In this document: positions 25,841 through 33,809 of the stretch, piece by piece
Position numbering within the stretch: the first letter of the stretch is position 1
How the letters are laid out: each line of letters opens with the position of its first letter
Source of the DNA: an uncultured Candidatus Nitrosopumilus sp.
GTDB taxonomy: Archaea; Thermoproteota; Nitrososphaeria; Nitrososphaerales; Nitrosopumilaceae
NCBI GenBank assembly: GCA_951812655.1
Contig: OX638319.1
Coordinates: 744,001 to 808,000, forward strand
DNA length: 64,000 nt
Reading direction: 5' to 3'
Program-made: the position numbers and the translations under genes
Notes under the pieces: model-generated
What the model was told of the DNA's origin: nothing
The model's input: the letters and a program-made list of their open reading frames with translations, nothing else
Database searches by the model: none

Positions 25841-27079
25841 TTAAATCTCCGCCATACCGCGTATTAAATCATGCTCTGATAAGCGTAATAACTCATTAAG
25901 CTTTGCCACTCTCTCGCCTCCAACTACCCCTACCTTTAGCATCTTTGACTTGGTAGCTAATCCTATATGTGATATTTGTGAATCTGTGGATTCTCCAGAT
26001 CTATGAGATGTAATTAATTTGATGTTGTTTTTATTTGCCTCTTCAGCAAACTCTAGGGCATCAAAAAGGCTCCCTGCTTGATTAACTTTTAGTATTGATG
26101 CATTACATGATTTTGCTTCAATTGCTTTTTTCAAAATGCCTGTGTTTGTAACTGTCAAATCATCTCCCGTGATCAAAGTCTTTGGGAATTTTGCTGTGAG
26201 TTCCGCCATGTCTCCAAATGCTTCTTCATGAACCGAATCTTCTGCATAAATTAGCTTAAATTTTTCAATAATGTCTGCGGCAAAATCAATTTGCTCTCCC
26301 GTGGAATTCTCGAATCCAGCTCTATCGTAAATGTACTTTCCTTTTTCTTCATTCCATTGTGTTGATGATGCAAAGTCTACTCCTAGGGCAACTTCTTTAC
26401 CTAAAGTAAATCCCAAGTTCTCACATGCCTTTGCAGAAGCTTCTAAAGCTTTATGATTTTCTAGTTTTGGAGCCCATCCTCCTTCGTCACCTCTGCCGTT
26501 CGTGAAATTGGGATCATCGTTTTCTAAAACTTGACGCAATTCTTTGTGTACAGCTAAATTAGTCTCGATTGACTCTTCAATTGTTTTTGAACCTATGGCG
26601 CAAATCAATATTTCTTGAATATCTGGGGTTCCAGGTCCTGCATGAGCGCCTCCTCCCAAAATATTTCCAATCGGAAACGGAAACTTGAATGATGATTCTG
26701 ATGAAAGCGTTTTAAATAATGGTTGGTCTGTTGATTTTGCTGCTGATTCCATTGATGCAATTGTTACTGCAAAAGCTAGTGCTCCGCCAATAATTGAATA
26801 ATTTGTAGAGTTGTCCAAGCTTTTTAAAATTTCTTGAATTCCTCTAAGATCCGACGATTCTAAACCGATGAATTTTTGAGCATTATCTCTTAAAATTTTA
26901 AGACTTTCTTCTGGACTATTATTAGGAAAACTAACGGCCTCATATTTTCCTACGCTTGCACCTGACGGAGCACAAACTCTGCCTAAAAACCCTCCATCTG
27001 ATTTCACATCTACTTCTATGGTTTTACTGCCTCTACTATTGTATAGAATTCGTCCTTCGATTGATGAAATTTTGGCCAA
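25841..27079 (-). CDS. eno: Enolase
   Basis: A 412-residue enolase converting 2-phosphoglycerate to phosphoenolpyruvate. GGGAHAG in the substrate loop, ITGDDLTVTN with a Mg2+ ligand, SILKVNQAGSL with the catalytic lysine, and LITSHRSGESTDSQISH with the substrate-binding Ser-His-Arg are present. Length is normal. In Nitrososphaerota without complete glycolysis it serves gluconeogenesis. One base separates it from the RpoN gene. Confidence 0.97.
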   Translation of the reverse strand: MAKISSIEGRILYNSRGSKTIEVDVKSDGGFLGRVCAPSGASVGKYEAVSFPNNSPEESLKILRDNAQKFIGLESSDLRGIQEILKSLDNSTNYSIIGGALAFAVTIASMESAAKSTDQPLFKTLSSESSFKFPFPIGNILGGGAHAGPGTPDIQEILICAIGSKTIEESIETNLAVHKELRQVLENDDPNFTNGRGDEGGWAPKLENHKALEASAKACENLGFTLGKEVALGVDFASSTQWNEEKGKYIYDRAGFENSTGEQIDFAADIIEKFKLIYAEDSVHEEAFGDMAELTAKFPKTLITGDDLTVTNTGILKKAIEAKSCNASILKVNQAGSLFDALEFAEEANKNNIKLITSHRSGESTDSQISHIGLATKSKMLKVGVVGGERVAKLNELLRLSEHDLIRGMAEI

Positions 27080-27080
27080 G

Positions 27081-27317
27081 TTACTCTAACTCTGCTTGAA
27101 CTTCTTGTTTTCTCTTCTGAATTGCTTCGTAAAATGGAATAACTTGTTGAATGGTCTCAACTGTGGTCAAAAGCATTCTTCTGCAACAATACCTGTCAAA
27201 CCCTAAAGAATCAAGAACTTCTGTTGGCTCTTCTCCTGATTTCATTTTATTTTGATATTCGTTATACTTATCAGCTATTAATTTTCCACATGTCAAACAC
27301 CTGACAGGAATTAACAT
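27081..27317 (-). CDS. rpoN: RNA polymerase subunit N (Rpb10)
   Basis: The protein begins MLIPVRCLTCGKLI, the invariant Rpb10 start with the CxCG-like zinc site, and continues with DRYCCRRMLL, the paired cysteines completing it. At 78 residues it is slightly longer than usual, with a Lys/Glu tail. The ATG at 27317 is chosen because Rpb10 always starts at this Met, and a TTTATAAT box lies about 25 nt upstream (27338-27345). First gene of the cluster down to gltX. Confidence 0.96.
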   Translation of the reverse strand: MLIPVRCLTCGKLIADKYNEYQNKMKSGEEPTEVLDSLGFDRYCCRRMLLTTVETIQQVIPFYEAIQKRKQEVQAELE

Positions 27318-27367
27318 GAACGAAAAAACAGTCAAGGATTATAAAAACCATGCAAGAATGTTCCATT

Positions 27368-27452
27368 GCGGACGTCGCCCAGCCTGGCCAAAGGCGCTAG
27401 CTTGAGGGGCTAGTCTCTTAGGAGTACGTGGGTTCAAATCCCATCGTCCGCA
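27368..27452 (+). tRNA. tRNA-Leu (GAG anticodon)
   Basis: The acceptor stem GCGGACG (27368-27374) pairs with CGTCCGC (27445-27451). The anticodon stem CTAGC/GCTAG encloses TTGAGGG with anticodon GAG at 27404-27406, and a long variable arm follows, as in class II leucine tRNAs. The T loop has TTCAAAT. Discriminator A at 27452 is followed by CCA, so the 3' end may be encoded. No intron. It lies divergent to rpoN. Confidence 0.96.
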
Positions 27453-27459
27453 CCATTAA

Positions 27460-28074
27460 CTATCTTTCAAGTTTTTGGAAAATTTTGATTAATTCAGTTC
27501 GTCTTTTCTCTTCAGTAATTACAGATCTGACATCATCTACTAGGATTCTATTTACGTCGATTTTTCTTCTAGCTTCTTTTACGACTTTATCATACATTGA
27601 AAAAGTATAAAGCTGAAGATACAAATTTTCCATTATTTCAAAAATCCTCATCGCCTCGTCGATCTCACCGATCCTTATTCTATCAAAAACCTGTCTTTTC
27701 AGTTCTCCTATGCAGTCTAGTAATCCCAAAATATATGATTCAGGCATCACTGACAGTTTTGTATCTGAAGGTATTTCTTTATGCTCTACAATTGCAATTA
27801 AGCATGCGGCTTCTACAAATTCTTGTTCGGGGGTAATTAGATATCTTCTTAAACCTCCTGTTGCTTTTTTCTTGTATATTTTTAACAGGGAACCTGCTTC
27901 TTTTAGATTTTTTTTCCCTGTTGATAAATCCCCTCTGTGAACTGCAATGATTGATTTACTACATAGAATAATAATTTCTCTGGTATTTTTTATGAGAAAT
28001 TCTCTGGCATCTTGAGTTTTTCCCAAGTCTTTTGAAATCTTATTCAGTGATAATTTTACATTCTTTAATGTCAT
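27460..28074 (-). CDS. Translin family protein
   Basis: A 204-residue all-helical protein of the translin/TRAX family. DAREFLIKNTREIIILCSKSIIAVHRGD at the N-terminus and FDRIRIGEIDEAMRIFEIMENLYLQLYTF at the C-terminus match the family. Archaeal members form octameric shells and cut or bind RNA; eukaryotic translin-TRAX (C3PO) removes nicked tRNA leaders and passenger strands. Acidic residues in the last helices (IDEAMRIFEIME) could be catalytic. It ends 8 nt beyond the convergent tRNA-Leu. Confidence 0.88.
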   Translation of the reverse strand: MTLKNVKLSLNKISKDLGKTQDAREFLIKNTREIIILCSKSIIAVHRGDLSTGKKNLKEAGSLLKIYKKKATGGLRRYLITPEQEFVEAACLIAIVEHKEIPSDTKLSVMPESYILGLLDCIGELKRQVFDRIRIGEIDEAMRIFEIMENLYLQLYTFSMYDKVVKEARRKIDVNRILVDDVRSVITEEKRRTELIKIFQKLER

Positions 28075-28157
28075 ATTTACGAATGCATTGAAGCTAGGAT
28101 AAAGTCGTTTGCTAAAAACTTATGAAGTATTCGGAATCTCTTTCCAAAATAGAACTT

Positions 28158-28586
28158 TTAGGCTTGAAATTTTGATTTACAATCGCTACAATAGCCAGAT
28201 AATTCAAAACTACTTTTCAGAATTAGATATTTTGATTTTCTAGCCGCTTTTACTTGAATTTCTCTTAGTGATTCCTCATCAATATCCTCTATTTTTCCAC
28301 AATTCATGCATACCAGATTGATATGTTCGTCAGTGTGGGCATCAAACCTTGCTTCTCCGTCCACGTCCATCTCATTTACTAGCTTCTTGTCTTTAAGAAG
28401 ATCAAGTGTCTTGTATACCGTTGATAGACTTACCATTGGGTATCTTTTTCTAATGACCTTGTGAATTAGTTCTGCACTTGGATGATCTTCTGTCTTAAGT
28501 AAATAATCTACTATTGCCATTCTCTGAGGTGTGATTCTAAACCCTTCTTCTCTTAACGATGAGACGATCTGTTCCATCTGCTGCAT
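28158..28586 (-). CDS. Fur/PerR-family metal-dependent regulator
   Basis: A 142-residue Fur-superfamily repressor. The winged helix carries FRITPQRMAIVDYLL and the recognition segment MVSLSTVYKTLDLL. His35, then FDAHTDEHINLVC and the two CxxC pairs (93/96 and 133/136) form the sensing and structural zinc sites. The spacing is closer to PerR than to Fur, so peroxide or Mn/Fe sensing is possible. A TATA-like ATATTAAATAG lies about 25 nt upstream. It is divergent from three microprotein genes across 94 bp with two inverted repeats, suggesting control of both sides. Confidence 0.93.
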   Translation of the reverse strand: MQQMEQIVSSLREEGFRITPQRMAIVDYLLKTEDHPSAELIHKVIRKRYPMVSLSTVYKTLDLLKDKKLVNEMDVDGEARFDAHTDEHINLVCMNCGKIEDIDEESLREIQVKAARKSKYLILKSSFELSGYCSDCKSKFQA

Positions 28587-28637
28587 GTTATATTTTCGGC
28601 ATTATACTATTTAATATCTATTCCTTATTGATAACAA

Positions 28638-28679
28638 TTCCTAATTAAGAACAACATTTAATTAGGAATAGTTCCTAAT
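28638..28679. promoter_or_regulatory. Fur/PerR-type operator region between divergent genes
   Basis: ATTAGGAATAGTTCCTAAT at 28661-28679 is a perfect 19-bp dyad (8+3+8), the size of a Fur-family box. TTTAATTA at 28657-28664, the probable TATA box of the plus-strand gene, overlaps its left edge, and the gene starts 2 bp after the dyad, so binding would block a leaderless promoter. A second imperfect dyad TTCCTAATTAAGAA (28638-28651) shares the TTCCTAAT arm and lies toward the regulator gene. Confidence 0.7.
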
Positions 28680-28680
28680 A

Positions 28681-28857
28681 ATGAATATGCAAATACAATC
28701 ATTTGAAGACAGCCAATTGGAATCAAATAAAAAAACTGTAAATGATGCAATTAGAATTTGTGTCAATTGTGGCAACATAGCAGTCAAAATACAAAACCGT
28801 GGTATATTCTGCAAGGATTGTGGCACGTTTTTTGATGTTGAGGTAAAAGATGAGTAA
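28681..28857 (+). CDS. 58-residue zinc-ribbon microprotein (Fur-linked, first of three)
   Basis: ATG at 28681. The protein has a polar, Gln/Asn-rich N-terminal half and then one zinc ribbon: ICVNCG, then FCKDCGTFF, i.e. two CxxC knuckles 18 residues apart with aromatic residues after the second, as in transcription-factor and ribosomal zinc ribbons. It starts 2 bp after a perfect 19-bp dyad and overlaps the next gene by 8 nt. No catalytic domain. I infer a nucleic-acid or protein adaptor or a metal-responsive peptide under Fur/PerR control. Confidence 0.7.
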   Translation: MNMQIQSFEDSQLESNKKTVNDAIRICVNCGNIAVKIQNRGIFCKDCGTFFDVEVKDE

Positions 28858-29023
28858 TGATCCCTGCAGAAGCATATGCCGTTACTATGATGCCCAGTCT
28901 GAACATAGAATCTTACAAAATGACATATTCAGAAAGTATTGCTCTTTATGTGATCTTGAACTGATTTCAAGATATTCTGTTTGTCCTTGCTGTCACAAAC
29001 AATTTGGAGGCATTAGAAAATAA
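28850..29023 (+). CDS. 57-residue cysteine-rich microprotein (second of three)
   Basis: ATG at 28850 overlaps the preceding gene by 8 nt; the stop TAA at 29021-29023 overlaps the next ATG by one base. It has three cysteine clusters: CRSIC near the N-terminus, CSLC in the middle and CPCC with a following His (CPCCHKQFGG). The order C-x3-C, C-x2-C, CPCC is the same as in the next protein, so the two are paralogs. Seven cysteines in 57 residues point to one or two zinc sites or to metal binding. Confidence 0.72.
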   Translation: MSNDPCRSICRYYDAQSEHRILQNDIFRKYCSLCDLELISRYSVCPCCHKQFGGIRK

Positions 29024-29223
29024 TGGGATTTGTCTGTAAAGGTGTGTGTGAGAGTGTGAAAGGCAAAAAAATACCAAATGGTTCCAGATATGAATACGGC
29101 CAAAAAAGATGCTCTATGTGCAGTATTTTCATGACTGTTTCTGGAATTCGATGTCCTTGCTGTAGTGCTCTTTTGAGAACAAAATCAAGGGGCAGAAAAC
29201 TACGTTCCTCAGAATTGGAATAA
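29023..29223 (+). CDS. 66-residue cysteine-rich microprotein (third of three)
   Basis: ATG at 29023 overlaps the upstream stop (TAATG). The cysteine order matches its neighbour: CKGVC, CSMC, then CPCCSALLR, with a basic C-terminus (KSRGRKLRSSELE) that the neighbour lacks and which could contact nucleic acid. No family recognised. Likely translated by coupling in the Fur-linked three-gene unit. The 69 nt to the next gene contain a TATA-like stretch, so the unit probably ends here. Confidence 0.78.
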   Translation: MGFVCKGVCESVKGKKIPNGSRYEYGQKRCSMCSIFMTVSGIRCPCCSALLRTKSRGRKLRSSELE

Positions 29224-29292
29224 TATTGGACAGTTCTAGATTATTTTAGCCACATTCCCTATTTTCAAAGCTCTTATTTTGGATATAATTTC

Positions 29293-29949
29293 ATGATTGA
29301 TATGGAAATAACTGTAGATCAAATGTACAATATCGAAAACAAGGGTCATGATATGGGCTTTTTAAAAAAATTCATGATGGAAAATGCCGGAGCTGCTGCG
29401 GTTCGACGATTGCTTGAGAGAACTGGTAATGTAAAATCTAAGAATATCTTGATTTTTGTTGGGTTGGGAAACAATGGCGGTGATGGATTAGTAATGGCAC
29501 GGCATCTTGCTGGATATGATGCAAATGTTACGGTTATGCTTCTTGGCAGTCCTGATAAAATTAAAACTGAGGAAAGTAACTGGAATTGGAAAATCTTACA
29601 AAAGATGCCCTCGATTAAATTAGTATATGGAAGCTCTTTGAAATTTGATTTTAAACCCGATGTCTTGATTGATGCAATTTTGGGCACTGGAATATCTGGT
29701 GAAATTCGAGAACCATATTCATCTGCAATTAATTTCATAAATGATGCGAATTGCTACAAATTTGCTGTAGATGTTCCATCCGGATTGGATCCTCAAACTG
29801 GAGAAACAGCAAACATCTTCACAAAATGTGACATGACTGTGACATTTCATAAAATGAAACAAGGAATTCCAAAACGAAAAGATTTGACCGGTGAACTGTT
29901 TGCTGAAAAAATCGGAATTCCGCCTGAAGCTGAAGAGGGAATTCTATGA
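29293..29949 (+). CDS. nnrE: NAD(P)H-hydrate epimerase (YjeF N-terminal type)
   Basis: A 218-residue YjeF_N Rossmann-like protein. VGLGNNGGDGLVMARHL is the signature nucleotide-binding loop, DAILGTGISGEIREPY follows, and DVPSGLDPQTGE carries the active-site aspartate. It converts R-NADHX and R-NADPHX to the S forms for repair. The usual dehydratase (YjeF C-terminal) domain is absent from this chain and from the window. Coupled to the next gene by a 4-nt overlap. Confidence 0.93.
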   Translation: MIDMEITVDQMYNIENKGHDMGFLKKFMMENAGAAAVRRLLERTGNVKSKNILIFVGLGNNGGDGLVMARHLAGYDANVTVMLLGSPDKIKTEESNWNWKILQKMPSIKLVYGSSLKFDFKPDVLIDAILGTGISGEIREPYSSAINFINDANCYKFAVDVPSGLDPQTGETANIFTKCDMTVTFHKMKQGIPKRKDLTGELFAEKIGIPPEAEEGIL

Positions 29950-30554
29950 AAGTTCACCAAATTCAAGTAGGAACAATGCATAACTTTTCATATATTGTAG
30001 AGGATGAAGCCACAAGAGAATCAATCATTATTGATCCTTCTTGGGATTTGATAGAACTAGAAATGGTAATTAAAAAAAATAACTTGAAAATTAAATATAT
30101 CGTAAATACACATCATCATTTTGATCATACCTTGGGGAATGATGCTATGGCTGAATTTACCAAAGCACCAATTATCCAACATGAGTCATCCGAATTAAAA
30201 CATGATATTTCAGTAAACGATGGGGATTTTATTGAATTTGGAGACTCTAAGTTTAAAGTTCTTCACACCCCCGGTCACTCCCAGGATAGTATTTGTTTAG
30301 TTGGCGATGGAAAGATCATTTCTGGTGATACTCTATTTGTTGGAAATTGTGGCCGAATTGATTTGCCTGGAGGTAGTGCCAAAGACCTCTATCATAGTAT
30401 TTTTGATGTTTTGTATAACTTAGATGAAAATCTTGTAATGTATTCGGGACATAATTATGGAAATTCTGAAACTTCTACACTTGGACAAGAAAAAATCACT
30501 AACCATGTTATGCAAAAATGTACTGAACAACAGTTTGTTGACATGATGGGTTAA
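29946..30554 (+). CDS. MBL-fold metallo-hydrolase, glyoxalase II-like
   Basis: A 202-residue metallo-beta-lactamase-fold hydrolase. THHHFDH holds the HxHxDH metal motif, followed by HTPGHSQDS, ISGDTLFVGNCGRIDLPGG and MYSGHNYG, the remaining ligands in the order seen in glyoxalase II and persulfide dioxygenase (ETHE1). GRIDLPGG is typical of this branch. Substrates could be thioesters or persulfides. The start overlaps the epimerase stop by 4 nt. Confidence 0.92.
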   Translation: MKVHQIQVGTMHNFSYIVEDEATRESIIIDPSWDLIELEMVIKKNNLKIKYIVNTHHHFDHTLGNDAMAEFTKAPIIQHESSELKHDISVNDGDFIEFGDSKFKVLHTPGHSQDSICLVGDGKIISGDTLFVGNCGRIDLPGGSAKDLYHSIFDVLYNLDENLVMYSGHNYGNSETSTLGQEKITNHVMQKCTEQQFVDMMG

Positions 30555-30555
30555 T

Positions 30556-31629
30556 GTGGCATTAATGAATAATTTTGAATTATTTGGAAATATTGTTCAG
30601 GCCCAAAATTTTCTTAAAACTGCAAAATTTAAAAATTTTCTTTTTTCATTTGTCATTTCGTATACTGAAACTTGTCAAATTCCTGGAATTACTTTTGCTG
30701 GAGAAGACAAGGATTTAATACAATTCACTCCTCCAGCTGATGCAGAATATCTTCACTATGGGAGTTGTAAGTCTATCAATGAAATTCCTATGACTCCCGA
30801 TGGAAAACCTACTCCTGGACTACTTACGAAATCAGCATTGGAATCTGCTAGTATACCTCATTTGACAATTAATGCTGGAAGCAAAATTGCTCCTCAATTG
30901 CCATTCATTGAAACCAATTTGTCCTTTGGAAAAAATATTTCTGTTGAAAATGCCATGACCGATTCTCAAGTATCATGTGCTGTTGATTATGGCAGAATTG
31001 TGGGACGAAATATGGCTTCTTTAACTGATTGTTTGGTGATTGGTGAAAGTATTCCCGGTGGAACAACTACTGCATTAGCTGTCTTGCGGGCCCTGGGATT
31101 TGATGCCAAAGTCAGTTCAAGCATGCCTGATAATCCCACTGAATTGAAAAATCAAATTGTAAACAGTGCTCTCAAAAGAATTGATTCAGAACATCCTTAC
31201 AGTATTCTTGCGAAAGTTGGAGATCCTATGATACCTTTTGTTGCTGGAATGTTGAGTTCTGCTTCCAATGTGTCTAATGTGATGTTGGCTGGTGGAACAC
31301 AAATGGCTGCTGTACTGGCATTTGCATCAAAAATCGGGTTTAATGTGGAGAATACTTTGATTGGAACAACTTCATACATAACAGATGATAGAAATTCAAA
31401 TTTCATTAATCTTGTAGAACAAATTTCGGAAATACCCATAATTTCTGTAGATCCTGGATTGAAAAACTCGAAGTTCTCAGGTCTGAAAGCATATTCTCAA
31501 GGATTTGCAAAAGAGGGGGTGGGAGCTGGTGGCAGTATAATTTCTTCCATGGTTAAAACTGGCAATGATTCGACAAAATTTCTAGATGTGGCGGAAAAGG
31601 AATATGAGAGATTATTCTCTTCATCATGA
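30556..31629 (+). CDS. cobT: Archaeal CobT-like nicotinate-nucleotide phosphoribosyltransferase
   Basis: A 357-residue member of the archaeal CobT family. VIGESIPGGTTTALAVLRALG is the phosphoribosyl-binding region, and the C-terminal GVGAGGSIISSM segment is also family-typical. It activates the lower ligand base (dimethylbenzimidazole) as the alpha-ribotide for cobamide assembly, linking the window to B12 synthesis along with cbtBA. The start is either GTG 30556 or ATG 30565. The upstream MBL gene ends 2 nt before, so it is likely in that operon. Confidence 0.9.
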   Translation: MALMNNFELFGNIVQAQNFLKTAKFKNFLFSFVISYTETCQIPGITFAGEDKDLIQFTPPADAEYLHYGSCKSINEIPMTPDGKPTPGLLTKSALESASIPHLTINAGSKIAPQLPFIETNLSFGKNISVENAMTDSQVSCAVDYGRIVGRNMASLTDCLVIGESIPGGTTTALAVLRALGFDAKVSSSMPDNPTELKNQIVNSALKRIDSEHPYSILAKVGDPMIPFVAGMLSSASNVSNVMLAGGTQMAAVLAFASKIGFNVENTLIGTTSYITDDRNSNFINLVEQISEIPIISVDPGLKNSKFSGLKAYSQGFAKEGVGAGGSIISSMVKTGNDSTKFLDVAEKEYERLFSSS

Positions 31630-31871
31630 TTTTTTAGATTTTTGATAGATGTTCAATTTTTTCATCTGACTCCGGACTTAATCACTCATGATTTATTTGA
31701 GAAATGTTGATTAGATTTTTAAATTCGTGATATTTTTTTAACAAGTTTTCTTTTTTTGTTTGTGATAAATTCAAACATACATCTCTTTTTTTGTTAGAAA
31801 TTATTTTGTTTCTTTTTGTTGATGCATATTTTGAAATCTATGAAAATTTTATTATTAACATTTGACTTGAA

Positions 31872-32579
31872 TTATGATGATTTTGCTTCAGCTGCGCCTT
31901 CAGCAGGTGCTTCAGCTGCGCCTTCAGCAGGTGCTTCAGCTGCGCCTTCAGCAGGTGCTTCAGCTGCGCCTTCAGCAGGTGCTTCAGCTGCGCCTTCAGC
32001 AGGTGCTTCAGCTGCGCCTTCAGCAGGTGCTTCAGCTGCGCCTTCAGCAGGTGCTTCTACAATTACGTCCTTTTCTTTACTTTTTTCTAATAATTCTGGA
32101 ATTTTTGACTCTGGTGTAAAATGGATATTCTCTTCTTCTTCAACTTTTACTGTATATGATGGAATGTTTATTTTTCTATCTCCTATCATGATGTGGCCAT
32201 GAATAACAGCCTGCCTTGCTTGATATGGTGTTTTGAATCCTAATTTTTTTGTAACAATGCTTTGAAGTCTTCGTGAGAGCAAATCATCCGCATTCAGATT
32301 AAGTACATCGTCTAATGTTGCTTCAGAATTAACTAAACCAATTCTTGCAAGAGATTTCATCAAAATTGGTTCTTTTTCCTCTCTGATTTCTTGTCTTAAT
32401 GCCAGTAGGGATCTGGCTTGATGTCTAACCCTTGATAATTCAGTGTGTGCTTTCCATAATTCTCTCTTTGTTCTTAATCCAAATGTTCCTAGTGTCTTTA
32501 ACTCATCCATCTTTAATTCATAATTAAGAGGTCTCTTCGGCTTTTTCCAAACTCTACGTGGATATTTTGGATCTCCCAT
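31872..32579 (-). CDS. rps4: Ribosomal protein S4 (uS4) with repetitive C-terminal tail
   Basis: A 235-residue uS4. The first 170 residues are normal: [42 protein letters not shown] and the S4 RNA-binding [19 protein letters not shown]. After that comes a short charged segment and seven perfect copies of the eight-residue unit APAEGAAE, ending KSS. The tail is disordered and acidic and is encoded by exact 24-bp repeats, so its length is probably variable. It directly follows rps13, as in other archaea. Confidence 0.96.
   Translation of the reverse strand: MGDPKYPRRVWKKPKRPLNYELKMDELKTLGTFGLRTKRELWKAHTELSRVRHQARSLLALRQEIREEKEPILMKSLARIGLVNSEATLDDVLNLNADDLLSRRLQSIVTKKLGFKTPYQARQAVIHGHIMIGDRKINIPSYTVKVEEEENIHFTPESKIPELLEKSKEKDVIVEAPAEGAAEAPAEGAAEAPAEGAAEAPAEGAAEAPAEGAAEAPAEGAAEAPAEGAAEAKSS
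31885..32052. repeat. Seven perfect 24-bp tandem repeats in rps4
   Basis: Seven identical units of 24 bp (168 bp) inside the 3' end of rps4. Each encodes the eight residues of the acidic Ala/Glu tail. No sequence difference exists between copies, which points to recent expansion by slippage or recombination. The frame is preserved because 24 is a multiple of three. Confidence 0.98.
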
Positions 32580-32588
32580 TCAGAACAC

Positions 32589-33146
32589 CTATTTTTTCTC
32601 CTCTGCTGCTGCTGCTGCTGCTGCTGATTCTGCTGATTCTGCTGATTCTGCTGCTGCTGGAGGTGCTCCCGCACTTCCTTTCTTAACTGGTGCTGCTAGT
32701 CCTCCTTTGGCGACTCCTACTGCTCCACCTTTTCTGCCAGAAGTTCTTGTTCGCTGTCCTCTAACCTTGAGTCCGCTCATATGTCTATAACCTCTCCAAC
32801 TTGCGGCAACTCTTTCTCTTTCAATATCATTTCTTAATGTAAATGGGATGTCTGATGTTAGTAAATGCAAATCTGCTCCAGTTTCAATGTCTTTTCTTCT
32901 GTTGAGAAACCATGTTGGAAACTTGGCACTAATTGGATCTAAAATTAATTTTTCAATTGCCTGTACATTCTCTTCAGTAAGATTGCCTATGTTGGAATTT
33001 ATGTTTATTTTGAGAGTATCTAGGATTGCTGTAGCGAAACTATGTCCTATTCCTTTGATTTGAGTTAGTCCTACGACCATTTTTTTCTCGCCTAGAATGT
33101 CGTTTCCAACAATTCTTACAATGTGTCTATATTCTTGAGTGCTCAA
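32589..33146 (-). CDS. rps13: Ribosomal protein S13 (uS13) with Ala-rich tail
   Basis: A 185-residue uS13. [30 protein letters not shown] and [13 protein letters not shown] are diagnostic, so the body is complete. The last 35 residues are an Ala/Ser/Glu tail (three SAE units, then seven Ala and EEKK) written largely with GCA/TCA/GAA-type triplet runs. The start is a TTG at 33146. It is the first gene of the rps13-rps4 pair. Confidence 0.96.
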   Translation of the reverse strand: MSTQEYRHIVRIVGNDILGEKKMVVGLTQIKGIGHSFATAILDTLKININSNIGNLTEENVQAIEKLILDPISAKFPTWFLNRRKDIETGADLHLLTSDIPFTLRNDIERERVAASWRGYRHMSGLKVRGQRTRTSGRKGGAVGVAKGGLAAPVKKGSAGAPPAAAESAESAESAAAAAAAEEKK

Positions 33147-33257
33147 GTATTTGAAAATTCGAGGAATCCCAGATAAAAACCATACTAGGCATCAAAATTC
33201 TTGATTTTCAAATTCCCAATTGTTTCAATTCTTATGCTCAAATTTCGTTGAATTCAT

Positions 33258-33410
33258 TCATCTAAAGTCCTCATCACTAGTCCAGTCATTGCCCTGAACA
33301 TTCCATTGATTGCATTTACAGCATTTTTTGATTCCACGTTGAATATCTATGTTCACACAGAAACAATGTACTCCTTTGCCTGTAGGATCTTGACTGCAAA
33401 GCTTCTGCAT
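33258..33410 (-). CDS. 50-residue cysteine-rich microprotein
   Basis: ATG at 33410, stop at 33258-33260. Six cysteines in 50 residues: one near the start, CFC in the middle, and KKCCKCNQWN, where C-x2-C spacing is available; a His precedes CFC. The end is acidic and Trp-containing (GNDWTSDEDFR). This composition suggests a zinc-binding peptide. A TATA-like AAATATTTAAA lies 10-20 nt upstream, closer than ideal. The rest of 33147-33497 holds promoters for rps13 and the next plus-strand gene only. Confidence 0.55.
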   Translation of the reverse strand: MQKLCSQDPTGKGVHCFCVNIDIQRGIKKCCKCNQWNVQGNDWTSDEDFR

Positions 33411-33497
33411 GCTTTTTTTTAAATATTTGATTCTTAATTATCTTATTGTAGCGATCTGCTAAAAGTTATAACTTTCTATATTTTTAATTTTATTGAA

Positions 33498-33809
33498 ATG
33501 AGTGAAGCTTTTGATAGAGAAAAAATTGTAGATTGCATGTTTGATCCTGTCACATCTTCAATTTTGGCCGAATTGGAATATGGAGAAAAACAGTGCTCGT
33601 TTTTAGCAAAACAAGTATCTATTTCAGAATCCGAAGTTCTTGAAAGACTCTCATATTTGATCTTACATGATTTTGTATCGAAGAGTTTTATAGATGGAGA
33701 ATGTTTACTTGTAGCAAATTCTGACAAGCTTACAAGTATAATTGAAGACAGTGATAATTTTGATGCAGCCATTAGCGAATTGGAAAAAATGGATAGTTAT
33801 CTAAACTGA
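33498..33809 (+). CDS. Winged-helix-like hypothetical protein
   Basis: A 103-residue protein. FDPVTSSILAELEYGEKQCSFLAKQVSISESEVLERLSYLILHDFVSKSF is laid out like an ArsR-type winged helix (helix, helix-turn-helix, wing), and the rest is an amphipathic helix ending ISELEKMDSYLN that could dimerise. No metal site is evident beyond two cysteines. TTTTTAATTTTATT lies about 20 nt before the ATG. DNA binding is inferred. The stop overlaps the convergent membrane protein gene by 9 nt. Confidence 0.72.
   Translation: MSEAFDREKIVDCMFDPVTSSILAELEYGEKQCSFLAKQVSISESEVLERLSYLILHDFVSKSFIDGECLLVANSDKLTSIIEDSDNFDAAISELEKMDSYLN

Noticed and set aside
31874-32202. Plus-strand frames with Ala/Pro/Ser or Leu/Gln repeats over rps4
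   Set aside because: Antisense to the well-supported S4 gene and its 24-bp repeats.
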